DNA of 35,188 nt from Desulfonauticus submarinus (GTDB lineage: Bacteria > Desulfobacterota > Desulfovibrionia > Desulfovibrionales > Desulfonatronovibrionaceae): assembly GCF_900104045.1 (NCBI RefSeq), contig NZ_FNIN01000014.1:7501-42688 (forward strand), given 5' to 3'. Position numbers and translations under genes: made by a program. The notes below the pieces were generated by a model. It ran no database searches. It worked only from the letters and a program-made list of their open reading frames with translations, and was not told the origin of the DNA. Below, in pieces: positions 7,449-15,637 of this stretch. The first letter of the stretch is position 1. Every line of letters starts with the position of its first letter.

Positions 7449-8911
7449 TTTTTTACTTCTGTTTGTAGTTTTTTATAACCAATTATCATTCCACAAACTA
7501 AAAATGCAGAGACCATTGCACCTAATATGCCGGGTGCAACTATAGATTGACCTGCTAGGTATAGTCCTTTGATTTTGGTTATAGGCATAGGAGAATATTG
7601 CCCTATTTTATGTTTTATACCATATAAACTACCTGTGGGGGAGTTTAAATAACTTTTAAAAGTATGAGGAGTAGCTCCATCTACATATTCTAAATTTGAA
7701 AGCTCTGGGCATACTGTTTTAATATAAGACAATATTTTTTGCATTACCTTGTGTTTATTTTTTTGGTATTCTAAAGAATTTGAAGAACAATATCTTTTTT
7801 GTTGAGTAACAAAATTTGAATATACGATTATAACTACACTTTTTTTATCGCAAGATGAATCTTGTCCAATGCTAATATAAGCTGGCGAGTTTATCATAGG
7901 GGCAATATTGTTTGCTACTTCTATATTGCTGGTTGGGAAGATTAACATTGCTCTTTTATCAAAGATAGGACTAGATTCAGATATTTTCCCAAAAAAGATA
8001 AAGGCAGAAGAAGTTTCTTCAAAAGATTTTAAGCGTTTTATATAGGCTGGTCTAAAGATGTGGTTAGGAACAATATCTATAAAAGTAGAAGGATGAAGTG
8101 TAGAAATGCAAGCACTGGCTTGAATTATTTCTTTGTTGTCTAGTTCAATGCCTGAAAATTTTCCATTAGTTGAGATTTTTATTTTTTTAGCTCCATAACC
8201 GCAATATATATCTATTTCATTTTTTTTGAGTTCTTTTTTAAAAGCATAGACTAAATTTCTACCTCCTCCTTCTATAGTGTGAACTGAATCATAATAGGAA
8301 CCAACCACCATGGAATGGAAACGAAAGCTTACTTCATAAGGTGAGACTCCGTGTAATAGGCAGTGAGAGCATAGGATTGTTTTTAGATATTTTTGAGAAG
8401 TTAACTTATCTAAAAAAGAACCAAGACTAGGGCTTTTATAGAGATAATATGGTTCTTTTTGAAAAAATTTTTCATCAAGATTTAATAGAGGAGAGGAAGT
8501 GTAATTTTGTTTTATTTTTTTTAAATAAACTTGAATAGCCTCTTGTTCTTGTGGGAATTTTTGAGTTAATTTTTTTTCTATATTTTGATATCCATAAGGG
8601 AAATAAATGTCTTCTTTTTTATCTAGAAATCTTAAAATATCAAAGCCATCTGGATTAAAAGGTATTTTTTTTATATGTTGAGATAATCCTAAATAATTAA
8701 AATAAGTATTTAAAATTCCACCTTCTTCTAGGCCTCCTAGATAATGTAATCCGGTGTCAAAATATTGTTGTTGACGATAAAATCCTCTTAAAAGGGGCGC
8801 AATTTTTTTATTTTTTTCAATAATTGCTACTTTATATCCATGTTTTCCTAAGATAAGTGCAGAGGTAAGACCAGATATGCCAGAGCCAAGGATAAGAAAG
8901 TCGTAGTGCAT
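7439..8911 (-). CDS. CrtI/phytoene-desaturase-like FAD-dependent oxidoreductase
   Basis: A 490-residue flavoprotein. The N-terminal dinucleotide-binding fold reads YDFLILGSGISGLTSALIL, with an acidic residue after the second strand (VAIIEKN); the C-terminus GLYLAGQSIVAPGILGAMVS is the second FAD-contact motif of the phytoene desaturase/retinol saturase superfamily. I chose the ATG at 8911, whose A is the last base of the upstream ketosynthase stop (TAATG); the frame extends upstream to 8968, but this would only add sequence lying inside the ketosynthase gene. Such enzymes remove or add hydrogen pairs across carbon-carbon bonds. In this cluster it could desaturate, isomerise or saturate the polyene or the starter. 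The precise reaction is unknown. Confidence 0.88.
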   Translation of the reverse strand: MHYDFLILGSGISGLTSALILGKHGYKVAIIEKNKKIAPLLRGFYRQQQYFDTGLHYLGGLEEGGILNTYFNYLGLSQHIKKIPFNPDGFDILRFLDKKEDIYFPYGYQNIEKKLTQKFPQEQEAIQVYLKKIKQNYTSSPLLNLDEKFFQKEPYYLYKSPSLGSFLDKLTSQKYLKTILCSHCLLHGVSPYEVSFRFHSMVVGSYYDSVHTIEGGGRNLVYAFKKELKKNEIDIYCGYGAKKIKISTNGKFSGIELDNKEIIQASACISTLHPSTFIDIVPNHIFRPAYIKRLKSFEETSSAFIFFGKISESSPIFDKRAMLIFPTSNIEVANNIAPMINSPAYISIGQDSSCDKKSVVIIVYSNFVTQQKRYCSSNSLEYQKNKHKVMQKILSYIKTVCPELSNLEYVDGATPHTFKSYLNSPTGSLYGIKHKIGQYSPMPITKIKGLYLAGQSIVAPGILGAMVSAFLVCGMIIGYKKLQTEVKKWI

Positions 8912-10128
8912 TAAAAATACCTCAAAAGAATAGATGCATTTGTTCCACCAAAACCTGCTGCATTGCAAAGGACAAAGTTAGGTTTTGTTTCAATGGTTTC
9001 TTTTGCAATATTTAGCTCTTGGCTATATTTATCTGGAGTTTGAAAATTTATGTTAGGGGCTATGAATTCATAGTTGGCCATAATTGTAGAATATACTATT
9101 TGGGACGCACCTGACATCCAAAGTTCATGGCCTGTCATGGACTTGGTGGAAGAAACATAAGGGCTATAATTTTCAAAAACTTGTTTAATTGCTTGGGCTT
9201 CTACAGCATCTCCTGCTTGAGTTGAAGTGGCATGTGCGCAGATATAATTTACATCTTTAGGAGTAATATTTGCTTGTTTTAAACAAGATTCCATTGTGCG
9301 TTTTAAGCCCTCGGCTTGAGGAATGGTTAAATGGTTTCCATCAGAAGAAAAAGAATAGCTTAAAATTTCTCCTAGAATTTTTGCTCCTCTTTGTTTAGCT
9401 AAATCATACTGTTCTAAAATTAAAGCAGCAGCTCCTCCACTAGGCACAAGGCCATCTCTGTTAGCATCAAAAGGTCTACTTGCGCCTTGAGGATTGTTTA
9501 TTTTAGTAGAAAATGCTCCTAATGCGTCAAAGCTACATACAGCTTCCCAGGCAATTTCTTGCGCCCCTCCACAGATGACTCTTTCTTGTTGACCTAAGGC
9601 GATGAGATTAAATGCTTGTCCAATGGCATGAGCTCCACTAGAACAGGCAGAACTAATAGTCCATGATGCTCCTTTGGTTTTAAGAATAGTGTTGAGATTC
9701 ATTGTAATGGTTGAGTTCATTGATTGAAAAACTAGTCCGCTTCCAATCATTTTGGTTTCTTTAAATTTGCGAAGCAAGTCTACCTGTTGCACAGCTGCTG
9801 CACAAGTTGAATCTGAGCCAAAAATGAGACCTGTTTTTTCATTTTGAATAGATTTAAAATCTAACTTGGCTTGCTTTAGAGCTTGTTCTACAGCAGCATA
9901 GGCTTGAATTGCAAAAAGAGGCATTGTTTTGCGTTGTTTTTTAGAAAGATATTTTTGAGGATCAAAATTTTTTATAATGCCTGTTAATGGACTTTTAAAT
10001 CCAAGTTCTATGCGTTTAGGGTCAATTTCTATTCCAGACTTACCTTTGTATAAGGCTTTGGCCACATCTTCTATTGTATTTCCTAAACAAGAGATAATAC
10101 CTATACCTGTAATTGCTACTCTATACAT
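8911..10128 (-). CDS. beta-ketoacyl-ACP synthase (catalytic KS, FabB-like)
   Basis: A 405-residue condensing enzyme with Cys162 in TISSACSSGAHAIG, His299 in CAHATSTQAGD and His334 in STKSMTGHELWMSGA. The ISSAC...AHAIG motif, the SFDALGAFSTK segment and the threonine-serine variant after the first His resemble FabB (KAS I) more than FabF. FabB-type enzymes can extend chains that already carry a double bond, which suits polyene growth. Its stop overlaps the start of the FAD oxidoreductase by one base, and it lies 20 bases after the ketoreductase gene. Together with the KS at 6210-7448 it is one of two catalytic ketosynthases without an adjacent Cys-less partner. Confidence 0.92.
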   Translation of the reverse strand: MYRVAITGIGIISCLGNTIEDVAKALYKGKSGIEIDPKRIELGFKSPLTGIIKNFDPQKYLSKKQRKTMPLFAIQAYAAVEQALKQAKLDFKSIQNEKTGLIFGSDSTCAAAVQQVDLLRKFKETKMIGSGLVFQSMNSTITMNLNTILKTKGASWTISSACSSGAHAIGQAFNLIALGQQERVICGGAQEIAWEAVCSFDALGAFSTKINNPQGASRPFDANRDGLVPSGGAAALILEQYDLAKQRGAKILGEILSYSFSSDGNHLTIPQAEGLKRTMESCLKQANITPKDVNYICAHATSTQAGDAVEAQAIKQVFENYSPYVSSTKSMTGHELWMSGASQIVYSTIMANYEFIAPNINFQTPDKYSQELNIAKETIETKPNFVLCNAAGFGGTNASILLRYF

Positions 10129-10148
10129 ATTTATTTTCCAATTAAACG

Positions 10149-10865
10149 TTACATGTAAAGTCCACCATTTACTCCAATAACTTGGCCAGTAATGTAGGAG
10201 GCATCTTCGCTAAGCAAGAAGCTTACAACTCCTGCTACTTCTTCTGGCTTACCAAAACGCTTTAGGGGGATAAGAGATTTTTTTTCTAAAAATTCTTGAG
10301 TCATATCGGTTTCAATAAGGCCAGGACAAACGGCATTAGCTAAGATATTTCTGGGTGCAACTTCTCTGGCCAAAGATTTAATAGCCCCAATTAGTCCTGC
10401 TTTAGCCGCTGAGTAATTGAATTGTCCTGCTTGTCCTGTTTGCCCAGAGAGAGAGGAGATAGCAATGATTCTTCCTCTTCTTTTAGGAATCATTGCTTTG
10501 ACAACAGCACGCACTAGATAGAAAAAACCCACCAAGTGAACATTTAGAACCAATTCCCAGTCTTTGGTGGGCATCATTGCTACTAACCCATCTTTTATTA
10601 ATCCTGCATTGTGGATCAGGGCATAGGGGACAGTATCTTGTAAAAGAGGTTCTAAAGCTTTTTTCACTTCTTGTTCATTGGAAACATCAAAAGGTAGAAG
10701 TTTGCATTCTATCCCTTTAGTTTCTAATTTTTCTTTTAATTGGTTGGCAGCCTTGTGGTTAGATTTATAATTTAGCCATAAGTTATATTTCTGCTCAGCT
10801 AGTTTTTGAGCAATGGCTGCGCCAATTCCTCTGCTTGCTCCTGTAATTAGAACAGTTTTTCTCAT
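10149..10865 (-). CDS. 3-oxoacyl-ACP reductase (FabG-type SDR)
   Basis: A 238-residue short-chain dehydrogenase/reductase of FabG length. It has the NADPH-binding TGASRGIGAAIA, NAGLIKDG, the catalytic Ser of IAISSLSGQTGQAGQ and the YxxxK motif NYSAAKAG, ending GQVIGVNGGLYM as in FabG. It should reduce 3-ketoacyl-ACP made by the cluster ketosynthases to the 3-hydroxy intermediate, which the dehydratase pair then converts to an enoyl group. No enoyl reductase is encoded in the cluster, so double bonds would be left in place. It lies 16 bases after the Cys-less KS-like gene at 10882-11859. It is the only ketoreductase in the operon. Confidence 0.93.
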   Translation of the reverse strand: MRKTVLITGASRGIGAAIAQKLAEQKYNLWLNYKSNHKAANQLKEKLETKGIECKLLPFDVSNEQEVKKALEPLLQDTVPYALIHNAGLIKDGLVAMMPTKDWELVLNVHLVGFFYLVRAVVKAMIPKRRGRIIAISSLSGQTGQAGQFNYSAAKAGLIGAIKSLAREVAPRNILANAVCPGLIETDMTQEFLEKKSLIPLKRFGKPEEVAGVVSFLLSEDASYITGQVIGVNGGLYM

Positions 10866-10881
10866 TTTTCCCTCTTATTTT

Positions 10882-11859
10882 TTAAAGGCTAATTTTCCAT
10901 TGATTTTTTTGATAGTCTTCTACAATTACCTGTGTCAAATTTTGGGAATTAGAGATGAGTTTTAAATTATTTTTTAAAATAAGCGCAGAAAGAGAGATGT
11001 CAAAGGCTAGAGCAGTTGGCATTTGTCCGTAAAATTTAGTAAATTTTAAATAGGTTTTATTGGTAGATGAACTAAAATTTTTAACAAAATAGGGTAGAGG
11101 TTCTGAAAATATACGCAATGTATGATTATAATTTTTTTCTTTGGTGTTTAATATTTCAAGGAAGCCCCATTTAGGGTTGTTTTGTTTACTGAGGCATAAA
11201 AAAGCAGCTCCTTCTCCTAATGGCGGAAGATCATGTAAGTTTATATGGGGCTTAAGGTTTTTTAGAAGTCTAAAGTGACAATATCCTATGGTTTCACAGT
11301 ATTCATCAACTCCTCCAATTAATACTGTTTCCACTAAGTTTTGTTTCAACCAAATTTGAGCTGTAAATAATGCACTTTGAAAGGATAAGTCTAACTGACT
11401 TATTGTTAGTACAGGTCCTTTAATGTTTTGGAAAATAGCAATATTAGTAGCCGCTATATTATGGACAGAATTAGCAAACAAGTTGGGAGAGGGTAAAGGG
11501 ATATCTGCATCTAAAAGGCTATCTAAAAAACCAAATGTAGTTTTTGCAGGTCCATAGCCTGTAGCTAGAATGAGCCCTATAGATTGAGATTTAATATCTA
11601 TTTTTGCATCTTGTAGAGCTAAAAAAGCTCCTAACAGGGCTAAGCGAGAGAAATGATTGACTCTCCGAAGTTTACCAAGAGGAGTAAATTTCTTTAGAGA
11701 TTCTGTTTTGGCTAGAAATACAGGAATATCTATTTTACCAAAAGGCGTGTTTATGGTTTGCTTTGTAGGATTAGCTGCATTTTGGAAATGCTTTAAAATA
11801 TCTTTTTTTTTGTATCCAAAACTTCCTACTAATCCAATTCCAGTGATTGCCAGGCGCAC
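10882..11859 (-). CDS. ketosynthase-like protein lacking the active Cys (chain-length-factor type)
   Basis: A 325-residue thiolase-fold protein that aligns with ketosynthases over its first ~240 residues (LAITGIGLVGSFG, IGLILATGYGPAKT, LFANSVHNIAATN, ETVLIGGVDE, LGEGAAFLCLSK). Where the neighbouring KS has Cys161, this protein has Asp157 (TISQLDLSFQSAL). The C-terminal third is short and divergent and has no KS-type HxTGT or GHxxGAAG motif, so both catalytic His are absent. It is therefore expected to be non-condensing and to act as a partner subunit of the catalytic KS encoded 5 bases upstream (11865-13049), as ApeO/ApeC or the KS-beta of type II PKS do. Pairing is inferred from gene order. 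Confidence 0.82.
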   Translation of the reverse strand: MRLAITGIGLVGSFGYKKKDILKHFQNAANPTKQTINTPFGKIDIPVFLAKTESLKKFTPLGKLRRVNHFSRLALLGAFLALQDAKIDIKSQSIGLILATGYGPAKTTFGFLDSLLDADIPLPSPNLFANSVHNIAATNIAIFQNIKGPVLTISQLDLSFQSALFTAQIWLKQNLVETVLIGGVDEYCETIGYCHFRLLKNLKPHINLHDLPPLGEGAAFLCLSKQNNPKWGFLEILNTKEKNYNHTLRIFSEPLPYFVKNFSSSTNKTYLKFTKFYGQMPTALAFDISLSALILKNNLKLISNSQNLTQVIVEDYQKNQWKISL

Positions 11860-11864
11860 GCTTT

Positions 11865-13049
11865 TTAGTCTCCTCTTTGTAAAATTAATACAGAATTATT
11901 GCCTCCAAAAGCCAAGGATTGAGAAAGAGCCAATTTTCCTTTTAATGGAGTTAATTTAGTAATAGGCTGGATCCCTATTGTTGGATCAAGTGTGTTAAAA
12001 CCTGCGCTTGGAGGTATCTGTTGTTTTTTTAGACAGAGCAAAGTCAAGATGGCTTCTATTGCTCCTGCAGCTCCAAGAGCATGACCAGTATAGCCTTTAG
12101 TAGAAATAAATGGAACTTTAGGAAATACTTTTTTTAAAACATTGCCTTCTACTAAATCATTATCTTTCGTTCCTGTCCCATGAGAGTTGATAAAACAAAT
12201 GTCTTGAGATTGTTTTTGACAAGATTGTAAAGCTATAGAAATAGCCCTTTGCAAACCTTCTCCCTCTGGATGGGGAGATGTGATGTGGTGAGCATCATTT
12301 GTAGTGCCATAGCCTATTATATAACCATAATTTTTCTTTTTGTAGTTTGGATTTTCTAAAATTAATATTCCTGCACCTTCACCCAAATTTAAACCTGAGC
12401 GATGTTTATCAAATGGTTTCACTCTAGAAGGAGCTGTAATTTGCAGAGAAATAAATCCATTGTAGGTAATAGGGGTAATTTCATCTGTGCCTCCAGCAAT
12501 CACTAGTTCACAAATACCTTGATTTAGCCAGCTAAGAGCAATCCCAAGAGCATCGGTTCCAGAGGCACAAGCATTAACAATTGTTTGGCAAGGTCCTTTA
12601 GTCTTTAATATTTTTTGAAGTGCGAGACTTGGATTACTTTTTAGATAGCGAATAATTGGTTCTACCGAAGGATGTTGGTTTTCTTTAATTGCTTTATAAA
12701 AAGATAAAAATTGTAAAGATGCTCCTGTTGTTGTACCTATGCAAATACCTACGTTCTTATTTTGCAAATCTTTAAGAGTATAGCCTGCATCTTCTATGGC
12801 TTGGGTAGTAGCACTAAGCATAAATTGAGCACTTAAATTTAAATTAGCATATTCAGAAGCAATTAGAGAGTGAAATTTAGAAGAGACTTCAAATACTGGA
12901 TGTTTAGAGGTGTAAAAAACAGAATATCTTTGTGGAGGTTTGGGTAGAGGAGCTTGGGATTTAAAAAGATTATGTTCACATTCTTTTGTTGAAATCCCTA
13001 AAGAGCATATACAACCCATTCCTGTAACTTGAGCAGGCTTATAACGCAT
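11865..13049 (-). CDS. beta-ketoacyl-ACP synthase (catalytic KS, likely KS-alpha of a KS/CLF pair)
   Basis: A 394-residue ketosynthase with Cys161 in IVNACASGTDALG, His290 in NSHGTGTKDND and His323 in STKGYTGHALGAAGAIE. The DAHHITSPHPEGEGL segment is shared with the KS at 16306-17427 and is typical of FabF-like enzymes of APE clusters. It follows the second ACP gene by 5 bases and precedes a Cys-less KS-like gene by 5 bases. This KS/CLF order suggests a heterodimer that sets chain length during polyene elongation. Confidence 0.92.
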   Translation of the reverse strand: MRYKPAQVTGMGCICSLGISTKECEHNLFKSQAPLPKPPQRYSVFYTSKHPVFEVSSKFHSLIASEYANLNLSAQFMLSATTQAIEDAGYTLKDLQNKNVGICIGTTTGASLQFLSFYKAIKENQHPSVEPIIRYLKSNPSLALQKILKTKGPCQTIVNACASGTDALGIALSWLNQGICELVIAGGTDEITPITYNGFISLQITAPSRVKPFDKHRSGLNLGEGAGILILENPNYKKKNYGYIIGYGTTNDAHHITSPHPEGEGLQRAISIALQSCQKQSQDICFINSHGTGTKDNDLVEGNVLKKVFPKVPFISTKGYTGHALGAAGAIEAILTLLCLKKQQIPPSAGFNTLDPTIGIQPITKLTPLKGKLALSQSLAFGGNNSVLILQRGD

Positions 13050-13054
13050 ACACT

Positions 13055-13315
13055 TTATTGCCCTTTATGTTTTGTTATATATTCTGCTAAAGAATTGATA
13101 GATTGAAGGGCTTGTTTTCCTTCTTCATCTTCTTTTAATTCTATTTGAAAGTGTTTTTGGAGTAATATAGCAATTTCTACTGCATCAAGGGAATCCAACC
13201 CAAGACCATCTTCAGAAAATAAAGGCATGGAATCATCAATGTCATCTACTGATATTTCCTCTAAGTTTAGTCCTTGGATCAAAATTTGCTTTAGTCTTTG
13301 CTTTAACTCTTTCAT
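13055..13315 (-). CDS. acyl carrier protein 2 of the polyene cluster
   Basis: An 86-residue acidic protein with the phosphopantetheine motif DGLGLDSLDAVE (Ser42), preceded by helix 1 (LKQRLKQILIQGLN) and followed by helix 3 (INSLAEYITKH). It lies directly upstream of the KS at 11865-13049 (5-base gap) and probably serves the KS/CLF pair there. It differs clearly in sequence from the other ACP (5945-6226), so the two probably have separate jobs, for example starter loading and elongation; which does which cannot be told from sequence. Confidence 0.92.
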   Translation of the reverse strand: MKELKQRLKQILIQGLNLEEISVDDIDDSMPLFSEDGLGLDSLDAVEIAILLQKHFQIELKEDEEGKQALQSINSLAEYITKHKGQ

Positions 13316-13332
13316 TTTAAATAAGCTCCTTT

Positions 13333-13548
13333 TTACCTACTGGGAGTATGGGATCTTTTAACTTTTTTCTTGCCGCTGGCACTTGCTTTGCCTTCTTGGT
13401 AACCTTTTTCAAAATCTTCTGGCATATGTTTAACTTTTTCAACCAATCTTTGGCTTTTAGTAACTATCTTGCCTGTTACTCTTCCTAACCAGCGGCATCC
13501 ACTACAACTAAGCATAAGACAAATTAAACATATAATTATTTTTTGCAT
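13333..13548 (-). CDS. small lysine-rich lipoprotein
   Basis: A 71-residue exported protein. I chose the ATG at 13548 because AAAGGAG sits 8 bases upstream; the frame extends back to 13572. The N-terminus MQKIIICLICLMLSCSGC is a lipoprotein-type signal with SGC as the likely processing site. The mature part is short, positively charged and helical-looking (VTKSQRLVEKVKHMPEDFEK), ending in a basic KKKVKRSHTPSR tail. I recognise no family. Its place between an ACP and an acyltransferase in the polyene operon suggests an envelope helper for export or anchoring; this is inference. Confidence 0.7.
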   Translation of the reverse strand: MQKIIICLICLMLSCSGCRWLGRVTGKIVTKSQRLVEKVKHMPEDFEKGYQEGKASASGKKKVKRSHTPSR

Positions 13549-13593
13549 TTTATTTTCTCCTTTGTTGTTCATAACTATAATATTTCTTGTTAT

Positions 13594-14475
13594 CTATGCC
13601 CACATATTGTAAAAGTTAAAAAACTGATAAGGATATTTTTTAAGACATTTTTCTAAAGCATTTGCAAATTCTTGAACATAGGGTTTATAATTTTCTTTTT
13701 TTCTTCCCAATGGTGGAACATGGATAACTTTGGCCAAAATTATAGTTGCTTTGGCAACTCCTATGCGTGGGCAAAAGATAACAGCTATTGGTGCTTGGGT
13801 CAAAGAAGAAAGTCTAAAGGGAGTTAAGGGAAATTTTGCCTCTTTGCCTAAAAATTTTACTTTTATCCAGTTTTTATCAGTTATGCCTCTATCCCCCATT
13901 ATACATAGGATTTGTCCTTTTTTTAAAAAAGAACTCATTTCTAATGCTCCAGCAAAAGAAGAGGTAGGATCAATGAATTTGAATGAGGAGAGTTTTTTTG
14001 TTTCTTCTAGGTTTTGCAATTCTATACCTTCTCCAGGTTTATAAACAATATTAATAGGCACACTTAAAAAATTTAAATGGGCAAGAGCAAGTTGCCAACA
14101 GCCTACATGGGCAGTCAGAATAATCAATCCTCTGTTTTGTTTAATAAGGCTTTTTAATATAGTCCTATCGTTTTCTTTGCTTTCTAACTTAATTTTCCCT
14201 TGGATTTTAAAAATAGCTCTATCCAAAAGAATTTTGCCAAAGTTAAGATTCAATTTATAGTAATGTTTAAATGTTGGATGAGAAAATTTTTTGGATAAAT
14301 AAAAAGATGTTTTTTGGCGAATAGAAGGTTTTAGAGTATAATAAAAGACAATGATATAAAGAAAAAAATAGGCTAACTTCGCTCCTCCTAGTTTGATTAG
14401 AGTATAAAAAAATAGATATTTCCACGGAGAGGAAAAATCTTTTGGGGAATTGTTATTTTGATCTGTCTTATCCAT
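13594..14475 (-). CDS. LpxL/HtrB-family acyltransferase of the polyene cluster
   Basis: A 293-residue protein of the bacterial lipid A acyltransferase family: N-terminal membrane segment near residues 20-47, then TAHVGCWQLALAHL as the active-site motif, VYKPGEG, and LCIMGDRGITDKNW. The usual HX4D/E motif reads H123-VGCW-Q128, i.e. Gln at the acid position. Relatives in APE and xanthomonadin clusters are thought to attach acyl groups to the lipid-like product. I chose the ATG at 14475, which overlaps the glycosyltransferase stop by 8 bases and has AAGGA upstream; the frame runs back to 14523. Whether it is active with Gln128 is open. Confidence 0.82.
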   Translation of the reverse strand: MDKTDQNNNSPKDFSSPWKYLFFYTLIKLGGAKLAYFFLYIIVFYYTLKPSIRQKTSFYLSKKFSHPTFKHYYKLNLNFGKILLDRAIFKIQGKIKLESKENDRTILKSLIKQNRGLIILTAHVGCWQLALAHLNFLSVPINIVYKPGEGIELQNLEETKKLSSFKFIDPTSSFAGALEMSSFLKKGQILCIMGDRGITDKNWIKVKFLGKEAKFPLTPFRLSSLTQAPIAVIFCPRIGVAKATIILAKVIHVPPLGRKKENYKPYVQEFANALEKCLKKYPYQFFNFYNMWA

Positions 14476-15613
14476 TTTTTTTAAATCCTTTGATGAGGAT
14501 ATAAACAAGCATATAAGATACAATAAAGGTTAAAATAGCTAATAAAGGGGCTAAAACAATAGAACCATAAATCCATTCTAATAATCTATTTTTCCATTCA
14601 TATCCTAGTGTTTTTAAAGATATTTCTGTTAAAAAATTGCCATGCCAGAGAAAGTGCCCAGTTTCAATACAAAGAGCTGGAATAATAGGAGGAATACAGA
14701 GTTGGCTTGTGCCAAGGGCAATTATCTTGTTAAGTCGTAATATGTTAGCACTAAAGATTATAGCTATGGAATGACATCCAACTAATGGAAGAGTCCCTAA
14801 TAATATTCCAAGTGCAGCAGATAAGGCAAATATAAAAGGCGTAGTTTTATCTGATATTGCCAGCTGTAGCTGTTGGAAGAGATTTAAATACTTGGCGCCA
14901 TTAGAAGTAGGGATGAGTTTTTTATGGGGCCAGGGGAAAAATGCCCTGCTAGTTAAATAGGTATTTAAAAGAGTAATTTGTAAATTGTCTTTAATAAGAT
15001 GAAAGTGAGATATTCTTTTGGATGCAGGAGGGTAGAATACATTTATTGGTATTTCTATTATTTTTATACCTGCCCACTTTGCTTTTACTAAAATTTCGAT
15101 TTCAAAAGCATATCGCTTGGTCCAAAGCGATATGCTTTTGAATATTGCTATGGGATAAGCTCGAAAACCACTTTGAATATCTTTAACTTTTTCCCCTGTT
15201 TGCACATAGAACCAAAAGTTAGAGAAAGCTTTTCCAAAACGAGATAGTTTGGGAATAGTTTTTTGTTCAAAATTTCTAACTCCAACTATAATGCTAAAAG
15301 GATTTTGTTGAATTGCTTTAATAAACTTTGGAATATCTTTTGGACTATGTTGTCCATCTGCATCAATTGTAATGATATGAGTTGCTCCTAACTGAATAGC
15401 TTTTTTTAAACCCGTTAGAATTGCTGCTCCTTTGCCTTGATTTTTAGTATGACGAATAAAGTGAATATTTAGATCTTTTACACTAGATCCACTTCCATCA
15501 GTACTTCCATCGTCAACAACTAATACTTCTGAGTGTATTTCTAATGTTTGTTGAACTATTTTTCTAAGAGTTTGAACATGGTTGTATACAGGTATTAGTA
15601 TTAAGATCTTCAT
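14468..15613 (-). CDS. family 2 glycosyltransferase fused to a C-terminal DUF2062 membrane domain
   Basis: A 381-residue fusion. Residues 1-230 are a GT2, dolichol-phosphate-mannose-synthase-like domain: ILIPVYNHVQTL, VLVVDDGSTDGSG, NQGKGAAILTGL and TIDADGQHSPKDI (the metal/nucleotide-sugar site). Residues ~255-381 are a DUF2062-type membrane domain: LSAALGILLGTLPLVGCHS, then LNKIIALGTSQLCIPP, and a final long membrane helix. The same fusion is common in APE-type clusters, where a sugar is thought to be added to the polyene or its lipid anchor at the inner face of the membrane. It lies 24 bases after the short Cys-less KS-like gene. Confidence 0.88.
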   Translation of the reverse strand: MKILILIPVYNHVQTLRKIVQQTLEIHSEVLVVDDGSTDGSGSSVKDLNIHFIRHTKNQGKGAAILTGLKKAIQLGATHIITIDADGQHSPKDIPKFIKAIQQNPFSIIVGVRNFEQKTIPKLSRFGKAFSNFWFYVQTGEKVKDIQSGFRAYPIAIFKSISLWTKRYAFEIEILVKAKWAGIKIIEIPINVFYPPASKRISHFHLIKDNLQITLLNTYLTSRAFFPWPHKKLIPTSNGAKYLNLFQQLQLAISDKTTPFIFALSAALGILLGTLPLVGCHSIAIIFSANILRLNKIIALGTSQLCIPPIIPALCIETGHFLWHGNFLTEISLKTLGYEWKNRLLEWIYGSIVLAPLLAILTFIVSYMLVYILIKGFKKNG

Positions 15614-15637
15614 TTTTTTTGTGATTTTAAGTTTAAC

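Noticed and set aside
10882-11859. Broken ketosynthase pseudogene
   Set aside because: The frame is intact, tightly spaced in the operon and next to a catalytic KS, and chain-length-factor subunits without Cys are normal in such clusters, so loss of catalysis is more likely functional than decay.
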